Shown here piece by piece: positions 7,996 through 16,751 of a stretch of 64,000 bases of DNA. The stretch's first letter is position 1. Every line of letters starts with the position of its first letter. The DNA is from Bacillota bacterium (GTDB lineage Bacteria; Bacillota; Clostridia; Lachnospirales; Lachnospiraceae): positions 62,001-126,000 of the forward strand of contig JAEZVF010000077.1 of the NCBI GenBank assembly GCA_023443225.1, in the 5' to 3' direction. A program made the position numbers and the translations under genes. The notes beneath the pieces are model-generated. The model was given only the letters and a program-made list of their open reading frames with translations. It made no database searches and was not told the DNA's origin.

Positions 7996-10473
7996 ATGTC
8001 TATTAAAAAGACCTTAAGAATTGCACTAATAATATCATCTATTCTCCCAATTATCATAGTGTCCGTGCTAGCATATTACCTGATCGCTCATAGGTTGGTG
8101 ATGGTGAAACACGATAACCTTCAACAACTTGCTGTTACGAACAGCAATGGCTTGCGGGCTCTAATACAAACACAACAGACCGAGGTTAATATGCTTTCTA
8201 TTCAGGAGCAATTATGTAACCTAGCAGTACAAAGCCAATATAGTTCCTCCCAAAAAACTATACATTATAATGTAGTACGTAATAATGCTTGCTCTTTATT
8301 ACAACAACGTCAAAAATTGTATCCCTCTTGTGAAACAATCACTCTATATAATATTGATCAGGAAGTAATAGCATCTTCAGATACCACCTTAATTGGTGAG
8401 GATTATTCTGATAGCATAACACTTTCCTATATTAATGCAACTGGAAGTGTCGCTTGTGGTGTCAGTGGCTTAATGGAAAAGGTTAATGCCGACCGTGAAA
8501 TTACTTACACTCTTGAAATCGGCTGTCCCATTGTTAATAATAATAAAAGCATCATCGGTTATATTGTGAGTACAATTGACATCTCCTATTTTAAAGACTT
8601 CTTAAATTCTATTGAGATTGGCAAAACCGGTATGGGCCTGCTACTTGATAAAACTGGGACCATTGTCTATCATCCAATTACAACACTAATCGGTACTACG
8701 ATAAGCGATGCTAAATTAAACAGATTGGTAACTAATTTTTATACTGGAAGTATTTCTCTAAACGGTACGTTTGAAAATAATGAGAGGGGAATCCAAACTT
8801 TATATGGTTATTGTGTCATACCAGAGCTTGACTGGGTGTTACTCGTAAAACAGGATATCCCTGAAATTATTGCTTTAGCAAATATTATACTTTATGTACT
8901 TGGATGGACTATACTTGCTCTCTTTATTGTAATAATTATTATAAGTAATTTCATTACAAAAATGTATACTTCACCAATTATCGAATTGAAAGATACCATG
9001 CATATAGCCTCCAATGGCAATCTAGAAGTGCAGTCTAATATTGTAGCAAAAAATGAATTTGGCGAACTTTCAAGAAGTTTTAATAAAATGCTTCATATCA
9101 TTAAAGGAAATTATAATGAATTATCCACCATGCGGGATCAATTAGTTTCAAACGAGGAACAGCTAAGAACAAACTATAACCATATTGAATTTTTGGCTTA
9201 TCATGACGTATTAACCAATCTCCCCAATAAATTGGCATTTATCGACCGAGTGAATATAACTCTTGCTTCTTCCCTTGGTTTGAATACAATCCACGCTGTA
9301 TATTTCGTGGATTTGGACAACTTCAAAACAATCAATGATACTTTAGGCCATGATTATGGTGACAATTTATTGACCCAGACTGCAGCACAACTTCTTGCTT
9401 TGACGTCCACGGATGATATTCTTGCCAGAGCTGGTGGTGATGAATTTCTACTGTTCCGTGAAGATATCAAAGACCAAAATGACGCTATGGGTCTCGCAGC
9501 TTCTATCATCGAGAACTTTAAAACGCCGTTTAGTCTCAACGGGGAATTAGTTTATGTATCTATGAGTATCGGTATAGCCCTCTACCCCAAAAATGGAACC
9601 ACAACCAGTTCTTTGATTAAAAATGCAGATATAGCAATGTATAAATCGAAGGATACCGGTAAAAACAAATACACTTTATTTGATAGCAGCATGGAAGCAG
9701 AATTGAATAGAAACACTCTTATTATTGAGGTGCTACGTAATGCAATTCAGAACAAGGAGTGCTTTATCGAATACCAACCTCAGTTAAATATCTCCGAAAA
9801 CTCCATTGTTGGATTTGAAGCTTTAATGAGAATCAACAGCAATAAATTAGGTTTTATATCTCCTGCTGAGTTTATTCCTATAGCAGAAGAATCCGGTTTA
9901 ATTGTTGAATTAGGGGAATGGATTCTACGAGAAGCATGCAAATTTAACAAGAGCTTAATCGATCAGGGATTTTGCTCTTACATCGTTTCAGTTAATATAT
10001 CCACTGTTCAGATTAACCGATCAGGATTTATGACCATGTTAGAGAATGTCCTGGAAGAAACAAAGCTACCACCCGAAAATCTGGAATTAGAGATTACAGA
10101 AAGTGTTTTACTATCCTCGAATGTAGGCGTATCTACCTTGTTAAGCAATCTTCAAGCATTAGGGGTGCGAATCTCGCTCGATGATTTTGGAACCGGGTAT
10201 TCTTCTTTAAATTACTTAACCAGTATCCCAATCAATACATTAAAGATTGATAAATCCTTTATCGATAATATAGGAAAGAATGACAAGGATTTTCATATTG
10301 CAGATACTATTATTCAATTAGCTCACAGTATTAATATCACAGTGATTGCAGAAGGTGTCGAATATGAGGAACAGCTTGCTCTTCTGAAACGTAAAAAGTG
10401 TGATATTATACAGGGATTTCTTTTCAGTAAGCCACTTCTTCCTTCCGCATTAAGAAATCTTTTAGATGCCTAA
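7996..10473 (+). CDS. Membrane sensor GGDEF-EAL protein (cyclic di-GMP turnover)
   Basis: An 825-residue protein with an N-terminal membrane helix, a periplasmic-side sensor of dCache type (about 35-290), a second helix, a HAMP segment (FITKMYTSPIIELKDTM), then GGDEF and EAL domains. The diguanylate cyclase motif GGDEF is intact at 480-484, and the phosphodiesterase motif is EALMR at 608, with LDDFGTGYSSL, DKSFI and IAEGVE further on, so both sites look complete. It may make or break c-di-GMP depending on the signal. The start at 7996 follows AGAAGGA; the frame opens earlier at 7948 but that region is the promoter. No c-di-GMP riboswitch is seen nearby. An MFS gene follows. Confidence 0.92.
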   Translation: MSIKKTLRIALIISSILPIIIVSVLAYYLIAHRLVMVKHDNLQQLAVTNSNGLRALIQTQQTEVNMLSIQEQLCNLAVQSQYSSSQKTIHYNVVRNNACSLLQQRQKLYPSCETITLYNIDQEVIASSDTTLIGEDYSDSITLSYINATGSVACGVSGLMEKVNADREITYTLEIGCPIVNNNKSIIGYIVSTIDISYFKDFLNSIEIGKTGMGLLLDKTGTIVYHPITTLIGTTISDAKLNRLVTNFYTGSISLNGTFENNERGIQTLYGYCVIPELDWVLLVKQDIPEIIALANIILYVLGWTILALFIVIIIISNFITKMYTSPIIELKDTMHIASNGNLEVQSNIVAKNEFGELSRSFNKMLHIIKGNYNELSTMRDQLVSNEEQLRTNYNHIEFLAYHDVLTNLPNKLAFIDRVNITLASSLGLNTIHAVYFVDLDNFKTINDTLGHDYGDNLLTQTAAQLLALTSTDDILARAGGDEFLLFREDIKDQNDAMGLAASIIENFKTPFSLNGELVYVSMSIGIALYPKNGTTTSSLIKNADIAMYKSKDTGKNKYTLFDSSMEAELNRNTLIIEVLRNAIQNKECFIEYQPQLNISENSIVGFEALMRINSNKLGFISPAEFIPIAEESGLIVELGEWILREACKFNKSLIDQGFCSYIVSVNISTVQINRSGFMTMLENVLEETKLPPENLELEITESVLLSSNVGVSTLLSNLQALGVRISLDDFGTGYSSLNYLTSIPINTLKIDKSFIDNIGKNDKDFHIADTIIQLAHSINITVIAEGVEYEEQLALLKRKKCDIIQGFLFSKPLLPSALRNLLDA

Positions 10474-10611
10474 CAAGAGTTGTTATGGTGTTGTACAACA
10501 TATGTAGTCTTCCCAAATTTAGTATGTAGACTTTATCCAAAGAGTGTGTTAAACTCCCCATATACTAAGAATTTTTTGTCATATGATACATTTTATGGAG
10601 GCTATGCTTTA

Positions 10612-12036
10612 ATGTCAAACAACTTAATGTATTTTAAGAAATACCTATTTGCTCAGATACGAAGAATTTATTTTATGGCATTACCTGAAAGCAAAGAAGA
10701 TTATAAAAACAGCAGGATTTATTATACGATTAGCGATACTGCAGTACAAACCATAATACAACTTACTGGTGGTACCTTCTTGGCCACATTAATGGTTGCG
10801 TGTGGAATATCAGATGCTACCATCGGTATAATAACGTCTTTGGTCAGCCTAGCGGCTATATCACAGCTGTTTTTAATACGCTTTTATAAACGAATAAAGA
10901 AGTACAAGTTTCTAGTGTTCATAACAGCTACACAAAGAATGCTATTTGTACTCATATATTTTATCCCGTTGCTATCGATTCCAAATACTTTAAAAGCAGT
11001 ACTCATTGTAATATTTTATGCTTTAGCACAAATCTTTGTACAAATAGGAACTCCCCCATCCCAGGATTGGATTGCAAGCCTTGTCCCTAGCCGACTAAGG
11101 GGCAGATACTTTTCCATTAAAGATTCAATCGCAGTATTTGTCGTATCAACTACCATGCTGCTTTTGGGAGTAGCATTGGATTATTTTAAATCCAGAAATA
11201 TTTTAACTGGATTTATTGTGATTGGAATTGTAATTTTCATTTTGGTGTTAATCAATGTTATTGCTCTTTCCATGATGAAAGAACCCAGATTATCCCATGT
11301 GAATGAAGAAGGCAAAGAAATACATGGAAGGTTGGCAAGAAGATATCCAAAAAATTGTATAAAGGAAGATGGTATTCTTGTAGAAATAAAAGGTGCATTT
11401 TCAAACCGGAAATTCCGAAAGGCATTTAGTGTGCAGATGCTTTATACCCTTGCATTTTATATTGCAATTCCCTTTATCGCCAGTTATCAGATCAATCAAT
11501 TGGCTTTACCTTATACGTTTATCATGCTAATAGGCTTTTTAGCCAATTTATTTCGAATATACATATCTCCAAAACTTGGTCACTTAGCAGACAAATACGG
11601 AATGGCTAAAATTCTGCGTTATACTTTATTAGCACTTGGATTGAATTTGTTGACAATTGCATTCACAGTGCCTTCAAATGCCTATCCTATGCAGATTATC
11701 AGTTCCTTATTCTCGTCAACTGCCTGGGCTTTTGTAGGTATTGGATTATTCGGATTGCAATTAGATTTTTATAAAATAGAAAAAAGAATGGTTTGGCTTA
11801 CAATTACTTCATCTATTAATGGTGTATTAGGGTTTATATTTTCTATTATTGGTGGAGTTATATTAGACTTTTTGAAGAAAAACCCTCTCGTCATAGGAGG
11901 AACGATACTATATCCTCAGCAAGTATTAAATTTCCTTGGGTTTATCATTCTTTTGTTTACCTTTTTTTATATTCGATTTAGTATAGAAACAGAAAAAAAA
12001 GAAAGAAGTCATAATGATGGTAGGGTGACCCTTTAG
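10612..12036 (+). CDS. MFS transporter
   Basis: A 474-residue protein with about 12 predicted membrane helices and the loop signature RLRGRYFSIKDS between helices 4 and 5, plus GHLADKYGMAKILR between helices 8 and 9, both typical of the major facilitator superfamily. The start at 10612 follows TGGAGG; the open frame runs upstream to 10480 without a ribosome site. It lies 138 bp after the GGDEF-EAL gene on the same strand. The substrate cannot be predicted; no drug- or sugar-specific subfamily signature was recognised. Confidence 0.83.
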   Translation: MSNNLMYFKKYLFAQIRRIYFMALPESKEDYKNSRIYYTISDTAVQTIIQLTGGTFLATLMVACGISDATIGIITSLVSLAAISQLFLIRFYKRIKKYKFLVFITATQRMLFVLIYFIPLLSIPNTLKAVLIVIFYALAQIFVQIGTPPSQDWIASLVPSRLRGRYFSIKDSIAVFVVSTTMLLLGVALDYFKSRNILTGFIVIGIVIFILVLINVIALSMMKEPRLSHVNEEGKEIHGRLARRYPKNCIKEDGILVEIKGAFSNRKFRKAFSVQMLYTLAFYIAIPFIASYQINQLALPYTFIMLIGFLANLFRIYISPKLGHLADKYGMAKILRYTLLALGLNLLTIAFTVPSNAYPMQIISSLFSSTAWAFVGIGLFGLQLDFYKIEKRMVWLTITSSINGVLGFIFSIIGGVILDFLKKNPLVIGGTILYPQQVLNFLGFIILLFTFFYIRFSIETEKKERSHNDGRVTL

Positions 12037-12071
12037 AATTGTATCATAAAACTTATTATTAATAAAAGGCC

Positions 12072-12327
12072 GCTGAAAAAGTGCTAATAAGGTTTATTGA
12101 ATGAATAGAGTTGTATCTATATTCATTTAACTGCCGCGGATGCTTTAGCTTCCGTACCTTCACTGCGGCATGTTCTTTGTAGAGCCTCAAAGATGAGAAA
12201 ACCATCGCAGCTGCGATGGTTTTCTCTGAGTCTCTAGTCGAACATAAGCAGCCTTGTCAGCCGGTCGACGTCAAATAAATATAGATACAACCCTATTCAT
12301 AATATATTTTTTGAGCACTTTTTCAGC
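12072..12327. repeat. Long palindromic element B in the 409-bp convergent gap
   Basis: This fills most of the 409-bp space between the convergent MFS and DUF4145 genes; the remaining flanks show no gene. Outer arms GCTGAAAAAGTGCT (12072-12085) and complement (12314-12327) are perfect over 14 bp. A second pair around 12099-12131 and 12267-12300 shares about 30 bp with a few mismatches (core GTTGTATCTATA). The centre carries a perfect 32-nt palindrome at 12195-12226 (half-site GAGAAAACCATCGCAG) flanked by AGAGcCTCA / TGAGtCTCT. No ORF or T-run explains it. It may act as a transcription barrier between the convergent genes, but it is far longer than a terminator needs to be. Confidence 0.82.
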
Positions 12328-12446
12328 TACCTTGGAATAAGCATTTTTACAACAACATCACAATAAATAGTCACTATATATAAACACTATTGATATACTA
12401 TTGTATAAAACTATCTTTTTATACCTCACTATTACAATCTATTCAA

Positions 12447-13109
12447 TTATACTATCTGATCTCTTTTTTCAATTGCATCAAGAGTTCCTTGAGGCAAGCT
12501 TGAATATATTTCATCAATTTGCTTTGGCTGTGTAATCATCTCATTAACTATAATATTTATTAATTTAAACATTAATGCTGCAGTTTCTTTATTATCATCC
12601 AAATCGATTGTTCCAGGATGAACCGCATTATTTCCAATAACTCTTATAGTATCTAAAGCTCTTTGTATTCTTATTGAAAGTCCATCTTTAACAAATTTAC
12701 CGATATCATCATTAATGTTTTTACCTTCTCCACCTAACTCTTTACATAAATGTTGAACTGCTAACCTTAGCAATGCAGCAGATGCTTTAGCCGAATATGG
12801 ATATACTTCCTTAGCTTCATTGTAAATATTTTTAACATTCTCAGGCATATCACTATTTGGTGAGGGAACCCCACTTGACAATGGAGATATCATTTCTTCA
12901 TCAAGCCATATATGGAATTCACCACAAGCTTTACATGTAGAGATACTAATTGTATTAGTACAATATGCTGTACTATTGTAGTGAAAATAGTAATCCCCAT
13001 CAGAATCCTTATCCAAATAGACTTCTACCCAACTTATTCCGGCAAGTGCTCCACAATGCGGACATGTAAATCTTTTTTCAAAAATTTTAGGTACAATATA
13101 ATTATCCAT
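12447..13109 (-). CDS. DUF4145 domain protein with N-terminal zinc ribbon
   Basis: A 220-residue protein starting MDNYIVPKIFEKRF. An N-terminal zinc-ribbon is suggested by CPHCG and CKACGEFHIW. The C-terminal half (about 100-205) matches DUF4145: helical, with the segment ASAALLRLAVQHLCKELGG and RVIGNNAVHPG. DUF4145 domains occur in restriction-type and other defence-associated proteins as well as standalone; the function is unknown. An in-frame ATG at 13130 would add seven residues; neither start has a strong ribosome site. It is the first gene of a small accessory island (12.4-15.6 kb) with low-GC genes and decayed neighbours. Confidence 0.75.
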   Translation of the reverse strand: MDNYIVPKIFEKRFTCPHCGALAGISWVEVYLDKDSDGDYYFHYNSTAYCTNTISISTCKACGEFHIWLDEEMISPLSSGVPSPNSDMPENVKNIYNEAKEVYPYSAKASAALLRLAVQHLCKELGGEGKNINDDIGKFVKDGLSIRIQRALDTIRVIGNNAVHPGTIDLDDNKETAALMFKLINIIVNEMITQPKQIDEIYSSLPQGTLDAIEKRDQIV

Positions 13110-13174
13110 ATCTCTTTCCCGCTTTCTCATTTTCCGTTTATTTAGTATAAAGTACTCCGAAGGATGCTTTTAAT

Positions 13175-13924
13175 TTACTCATCAAATGTAAAAATGTATT
13201 TATATTTGTTTTCAAATAACTCTTTAGCTTTGCACAAATAAGAAATATCAGATATATCTCCTATATAAAAATCAAAATATTCTGTACAATTTATATTTTT
13301 CTCAATTAAATACCTAAATTCTTTTTGATAGCTGTATATTTCCCTCTTATTAAAAGGACCATTGATAGTTATATTTTCACCGTCCTTATAGAATATATTA
13401 GTATTTCTATATTTAACAAATCCACAATCAAACTGTATATTCATCTTATCTAGTTGGCTTTTTATTTTATCATGAAAAGAGTACAAGTCTATCATTAGAA
13501 CATAAAGATCATCACCAGTCTTACTAAATGCTGATAAAATTTTCTTATCAAACGAAGGATTGCATTCAACTATGGGATATGAAAAGTCTATAATATAATC
13601 TAATACATCAACACATGTTAAACAAAAAACTGGCTTTTTAATATCATTACCAATACGTACATCACATTTCCCAAAATCAATAACTTTAGAATTATTATCA
13701 CTAACCAATTTAATTGAAGAATTGAATGATAAAGCTTCTTTTGCATCTCCAATAGAACTATCCCCTGTTTCTTTCTCTAATTCAATATAATACTCTAAGC
13801 ATTTCATAAAGATATGACCATTTTTTTGTAAGTCTAATAGTATATTTTTACTCTGAAATTTATAGCAAATATATTTTGGATAAGCTAGATTTCCATTTGG
13901 TAGTTCTCTTGGTTGTATTTCCAT
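13175..13924 (-). CDS. Uncharacterised protein, accessory island
   Basis: A 249-residue soluble protein that I cannot assign to a named family. It has no signal peptide or membrane helix. Visible landmarks are an N-terminal GHIFMKCLEYYIELE, a GDSSIGDAKEAL segment and, toward the C-terminus, YSYQKEFRYLIE. This layout (a 'residue-in-position' Tyr/Glu-rich start, a short GD-E segment and a late YQ-E-R motif) recalls a widespread uncharacterised family often seen in mobile or defence islands, but that is an impression. It is AT-rich relative to nearby core genes. AGGGGGTGAG precedes the ATG. It lies just upstream of the DUF4145 gene with a 45-bp gap, so the two may form one unit. Confidence 0.6.
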   Translation of the reverse strand: MEIQPRELPNGNLAYPKYICYKFQSKNILLDLQKNGHIFMKCLEYYIELEKETGDSSIGDAKEALSFNSSIKLVSDNNSKVIDFGKCDVRIGNDIKKPVFCLTCVDVLDYIIDFSYPIVECNPSFDKKILSAFSKTGDDLYVLMIDLYSFHDKIKSQLDKMNIQFDCGFVKYRNTNIFYKDGENITINGPFNKREIYSYQKEFRYLIEKNINCTEYFDFYIGDISDISYLCKAKELFENKYKYIFTFDE

Positions 13925-13974
13925 AGGCTCACCCCCTTATATCCAAATATTACCACTTCTCGCCACTATTTGCA

Positions 13975-14006
13975 AGAAAAAAGCAACCGCCTAGAGGGAA
14001 GTTACC
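13975..14006 (-). terminator. Terminator after the decayed gene at 14.07-14.32 kb
   Basis: On the minus strand GTAACTTCC pairs with GGCGGTTGC (one mismatch and G-T pairs) and is followed by TTTTTT. A very similar hairpin lies at 14380-14407, so the two small genes carry duplicated terminators. Confidence 0.65.
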
Positions 14007-14068
14007 ATTTGTATACACTATACAGATATTAAATTCTAATATAATGTAATTTTCATTTAACTTAAGAG

Positions 14069-14321
14069 TTATATGTTAAACTTAATTTCATTATTCACGA
14101 ATTTTGCTACCTTTGATTTATTTTTATCGACGCACAGCAGTTTCTTATATTTCTGGTACCCCATTATAATGTTGTTTCTAATTTCCATTTCAATTTTATT
14201 ATATTCAACATTATCAACATTATTAGGTAATTCACTAGCTATCCCATACATGTTTAATAATACTAATAGGTTGATTAACATTTTCTAAATATTCGCATAA
14301 TAGGATATTTAATTTATCCAT
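14069..14321 (-). pseudogene. Small frameshifted gene, accessory island
   Basis: A good ribosome site (AAAGG) and ATG at 14321 begin a peptide MDKLNILLCEYLENVNQP that hits a stop after 28 codons. The adjacent frame then continues with LLNMYGIASELPNNVDNV and on to a stop at 14069. Joined by one frame change in the AT-rich stretch around 14250-14285, the two would give an 80-residue protein. The most likely reading is a recently frameshifted small gene; a programmed shift is not supported by any slippery motif I can point to. Family not recognised. Confidence 0.6.
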
Positions 14322-14379
14322 ATTTTTTTACCTTTCTTTGAATATATAATTATACACCCACTTCCATTTTTCAGCAAGA

Positions 14380-14407
14380 AAAAAACAACCGCTTGGCGGG
14401 AGTTGCT
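14380..14407 (-). terminator. Terminator after the decayed gene at 14.44-14.67 kb
   Basis: On the minus strand CAAC...CGC pairs with GCG...GTTG around a 3-nt loop with a 3-nt bulge, followed by seven T residues. Confidence 0.6.
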
Positions 14408-14435
14408 ACAGTTTTATCTAATAAAGAACGATTAT

Positions 14436-14671
14436 TTATTTGTTCTTTGCAAGCTTTATTAACAAATCATAGTATATATTTAAATCCTCTTGTAAGCTTT
14501 CTATATTTTTTAATTAGTCACTGAGAATTTTATTCCAAACTGTATCATTACATTTTTCATTTTCCATTTTAATAACTTCATTTCTTTCATGAGCTATTAA
14601 ATCTCTAGTGTTTTTTATTGATTCATTAAGTCAATCTCTTTCAGAAATAAACTTATTAATTCAGAATCCAT
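14436..14671 (-). pseudogene. Remnant of a small gene with frameshift and in-frame stops
   Basis: GGAGAGAGG precedes an ATG at 14671 that starts MDSELISLFLKEIDLMNQ and stops. The neighbouring frame carries LNESIKNTRDLIAHERN, then a long hydrophilic helix-like segment broken by one stop (after NKILSD), then LKNIESLQEDLNIYYDLL to a stop at 14436. Three separate lesions in 78 codons mean the gene is dead. It is followed by its own terminator. Family not recognised; small helical proteins like this are common in phage-derived regions. Confidence 0.6.
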
Positions 14672-14761
14672 GTTTTATACCTCTCTCCTTTTTATCCCCA
14701 TTCTACTATTATTAACTATTGTTTACAATAGAATGAAACCATCTGGGGAAATTGATAAAAG

Positions 14762-14782
14762 AAAAACACCCCAAAGGATGCC
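14762..14782 (-). terminator. Short terminator downstream of the 105-residue gene
   Basis: On the minus strand CATCC pairs with GGGGTG around TTT, followed by TTTTTC. It sits 10 bp after the stop of the gene ending at 14791. Confidence 0.6.
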
Positions 14783-14790
14783 AATCTTTA

Positions 14791-15108
14791 TTACATATCT
14801 TTTTGATTTATTTCTTCTACATCAATACATAACATAACAGGTCTATTTGGTTGAAAAATACGCTTTACGACTTTATAATACTTGTTATTATTAAGAGTCA
14901 GAAAATCATTTGACATATATAATTGAATCTTTTCTGCATCTTCTCTTAAATCCAGATCCTCATAACCCCAATCAACAGTAGATTCATAGCCATCATTTCT
15001 TCCCTGATTCAATCCCTCGTCTAATTTTTCAGATGAAAGATTTGTAATCTGAACTCGTATGTACTTTTTAACCGCTTCATTACTTTCTTCTGTAAACATT
15101 AAATACAC
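14791..15108 (-). CDS. Hypothetical protein, accessory island
   Basis: A 105-residue acidic soluble protein beginning MYLMFTEESNEAVKKY. No family was recognised and no signal peptide or membrane helix is present. The internal ATG at codon 4 (MFTEESNEAV) is close to AAGGAGTG and may be the true start. The gene has its own downstream terminator and a clean frame, unlike its decayed neighbours, which favours a real gene. Low confidence on function. Confidence 0.5.
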   Translation of the reverse strand: MYLMFTEESNEAVKKYIRVQITNLSSEKLDEGLNQGRNDGYESTVDWGYEDLDLREDAEKIQLYMSNDFLTLNNNKYYKVVKRIFQPNRPVMLCIDVEEINQKDM

Positions 15109-15305
15109 TCCTTACTGTTTTTTCTTAATTATACCTCTTTTTACCAATTTTTTCAACATAAAAAGACGCCCTACCTAAGTAAGATGACCTTCATTACTTA
15201 CCTCACCGTATAAGTTAGCCTATTACCCCATAGCCTAGCTTTCTTCTTCCTGCGCCTTTCAGACTCTTAATGGCTGCATAAGCTTACATCCATTTTACCT
15301 TCATG

Positions 15306-15470
15306 CTACCAAATATTCAATAAAGCGTTTAGTTCTGCTATTACATCGTAACCCACCTTAAAGCATGCTCTCATACTGCCTGACACGCTCCCTCGTAATC
15401 CCTATTTTCTCTCCTATCTCTTCCAGTGAAAGCATGTCTATGAACGTAAATGAAGGATTTTGACCATGGT
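15306..15470 (-). pseudogene. Remnant of a sigma-factor region-4-like HTH gene
   Basis: On the minus strand the frame reads FIDMLSLEEIGEKIGITR followed by ERVRQYESML and a stop. SLEEIGEKIGITRERVRQ is the classic helix-turn-helix of sigma-70 region 4 and of related phage regulators. A stop lies shortly upstream (before YHGQNPSF), and after the HTH a one-base shift continues to a typical short tail ending ELNALLNIW. It is therefore a truncated, frameshifted fragment. The surrounding 15109-15708 stretch (about 600 bp) contains no other intact gene; 15170-15300 has further broken frames and a weak terminator-like stem. Confidence 0.7.
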
Positions 15471-15557
15471 ATCATGCTTTAATACTTGACTTACCAGTTT
15501 CCACAACTCACATCTAAGTTGCTGATGCAAGAGCGACTAACTAGGTATATAATTAAG

Positions 15558-15588
15558 GGCGTTTCCTAACTGGAAATGCCTATTTATT
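15558..15588 (+). terminator. Hairpin with AT-rich tail
   Basis: GGCGTTTCC pairs with GGAAATGCC around a 5-nt loop and is followed on the plus strand by TATTTATTT. No plus-strand gene precedes it now; it may be a leftover from a lost gene. Confidence 0.45.
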
Positions 15589-15663
15589 TCGCCTTTTATT
15601 ATTAGTTCGTTTTTTGTGCGTTTATTCTTCTTTTAAAGTCTAAAAAATTTTGATTCTAAACAA

Positions 15664-15695
15664 TAAAAAAACCCTATAACCGTTAAGTTATAAGG
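15664..15695 (-). terminator. Terminator of tRNA-Trp
   Basis: On the minus strand CCTTATAAC pairs with GTTATAGGG (one G-T pair) around a short loop, followed by TTTTTTT. It begins about 13 nt beyond the tRNA 3' end. Confidence 0.8.
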
Positions 15696-15708
15696 CTTTC
15701 AGTTTTTA

Positions 15709-15779
15709 CAGGGGTTGAGGGATTCGAACCCCCATGAACGGTTTTGGAGACCGTCATGCTACCATTGCATCAAACCCCT
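15709..15779 (-). tRNA. tRNA-Trp (anticodon CCA)
   Basis: The minus strand folds into a standard cloverleaf: acceptor AGGGGTT / AACCCCT with discriminator G, a D-arm with AATGGTAG, an anticodon stem ACGGT / ACCGT around the loop CTCCAAA (anticodon CCA), and a T-arm GGGGGTTCGAATCCC. CCA is not encoded. A strong promoter lies upstream and a terminator downstream. The accessory island with decayed genes lies on its 3' side, which is where tRNA-targeting elements insert, but no duplicated tRNA end was found at the far side. Confidence 0.95.
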
Positions 15780-15810
15780 ATGTGTTGTAGCTATTTTCAA
15801 CTGCCTTTAT

Positions 15811-15839
15811 ATAATACAATGAATTGTCTAAATTGTCAA
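15811..15839 (-). promoter_or_regulatory. Promoter of tRNA-Trp
   Basis: On the minus strand TTGACA (15834-15839) and TATTAT (15811-15816) are 17 bp apart, about 32 bp before the mature tRNA 5' end. Confidence 0.8.
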
Positions 15840-15946
15840 GAAAATTTTAAAATATTGCACTTCATTCTAACACTTCATCATAAAGTAATAACTACACCGC
15901 AATGTCCTTAGACCGCTTTTCTCCCTTTGTTTTGGCAAAAAAAGAC

Positions 15947-16660
15947 CTATACTGCTTCGTTCATTTCACTGGATTTGATTGCTATGTTTTCAATGGTTTT
16001 TTTGGCATTGTCTGTAATATCTCTTTGATATGCTATCTCATGTTCCATGTTACGGGAAACATCATTTGATATGTACGCTGCCTCTAATATTTTTTGAAAT
16101 ACCGTTTTCACATCATTTACCATTGCATTTTGTTGCTCAACAATTTTATAGATGCTGCTTATTGCTTCTACTGTTTCTGATACAAAGGTCTGTATGGACT
16201 CAATTGTTTCAGTAATTTCCTTTGAAGATTTCGCTGATTGAGAGGCGAGATTTCGAACTTCTCCAGCTACAACAGCAAATCCACGTCCTTGTTCTCCTGC
16301 TCTGGCTGCTTCTATGGATGCATTTAAAGATAGCATATTGGTCTTATTCGATATCCCTGCAATAACATTTGCAAAACCAGCAATCATTCGAGACAGGTTT
16401 TCCATCTGCGTAATATTCTTCGAGGAGTTTTCCACCGATTCATTTAATGTTTCTATTCTGTCCAAAAGTTCATCAACGGATTTTATGCCTTCCTTTACTA
16501 AATTGAGTGAAGTGTCTGAACTATTAATTGCATCAAATGCATTTTTTTCAACAGTCAGTTGAGAAGTGTCTAATTGTTCCATAATCTTGGTCATATTTTG
16601 AATACAATCTCCCATATGATCGAAAAATTCCCCGTATTTTTGTTGTTCCATATCATCCAT
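15947..16660 (-). CDS. Soluble methyl-accepting chemotaxis-type signalling protein
   Basis: A 237-residue protein consisting almost wholly of an MCP signalling domain. The hairpin tip is intact (ASIEAARAGEQGRGFAVVAG then EVRNLA), which contacts CheA and CheW. There is no sensory domain and no membrane helix, so it is a cytoplasmic transducer; the first about 50 residues may form a short helical sensor region. The start at 16660 is preferred because AGGAGG lies upstream; an earlier ATG at 16687 would overlap this ribosome site. It stands alone between tRNA-Trp and radA. It could serve chemotaxis or another two-component-linked pathway. Confidence 0.87.
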   Translation of the reverse strand: MDDMEQQKYGEFFDHMGDCIQNMTKIMEQLDTSQLTVEKNAFDAINSSDTSLNLVKEGIKSVDELLDRIETLNESVENSSKNITQMENLSRMIAGFANVIAGISNKTNMLSLNASIEAARAGEQGRGFAVVAGEVRNLASQSAKSSKEITETIESIQTFVSETVEAISSIYKIVEQQNAMVNDVKTVFQKILEAAYISNDVSRNMEHEIAYQRDITDNAKKTIENIAIKSSEMNEAV

Positions 16661-16751
16661 ATTAACCATCCTCCTAAAATTAATCATAATTATTTATACA
16701 TTAGTATTGATCTTTGCATCAATATATAAATCAAGATTACATTGTTAATGA

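Noticed and set aside
15709..15779. tRNA-Trp as a proven attachment site of the island
   Set aside because: No copy of the tRNA 3' end was found near 12.0-12.5 kb and no integrase gene is present, so insertion there stays a guess.
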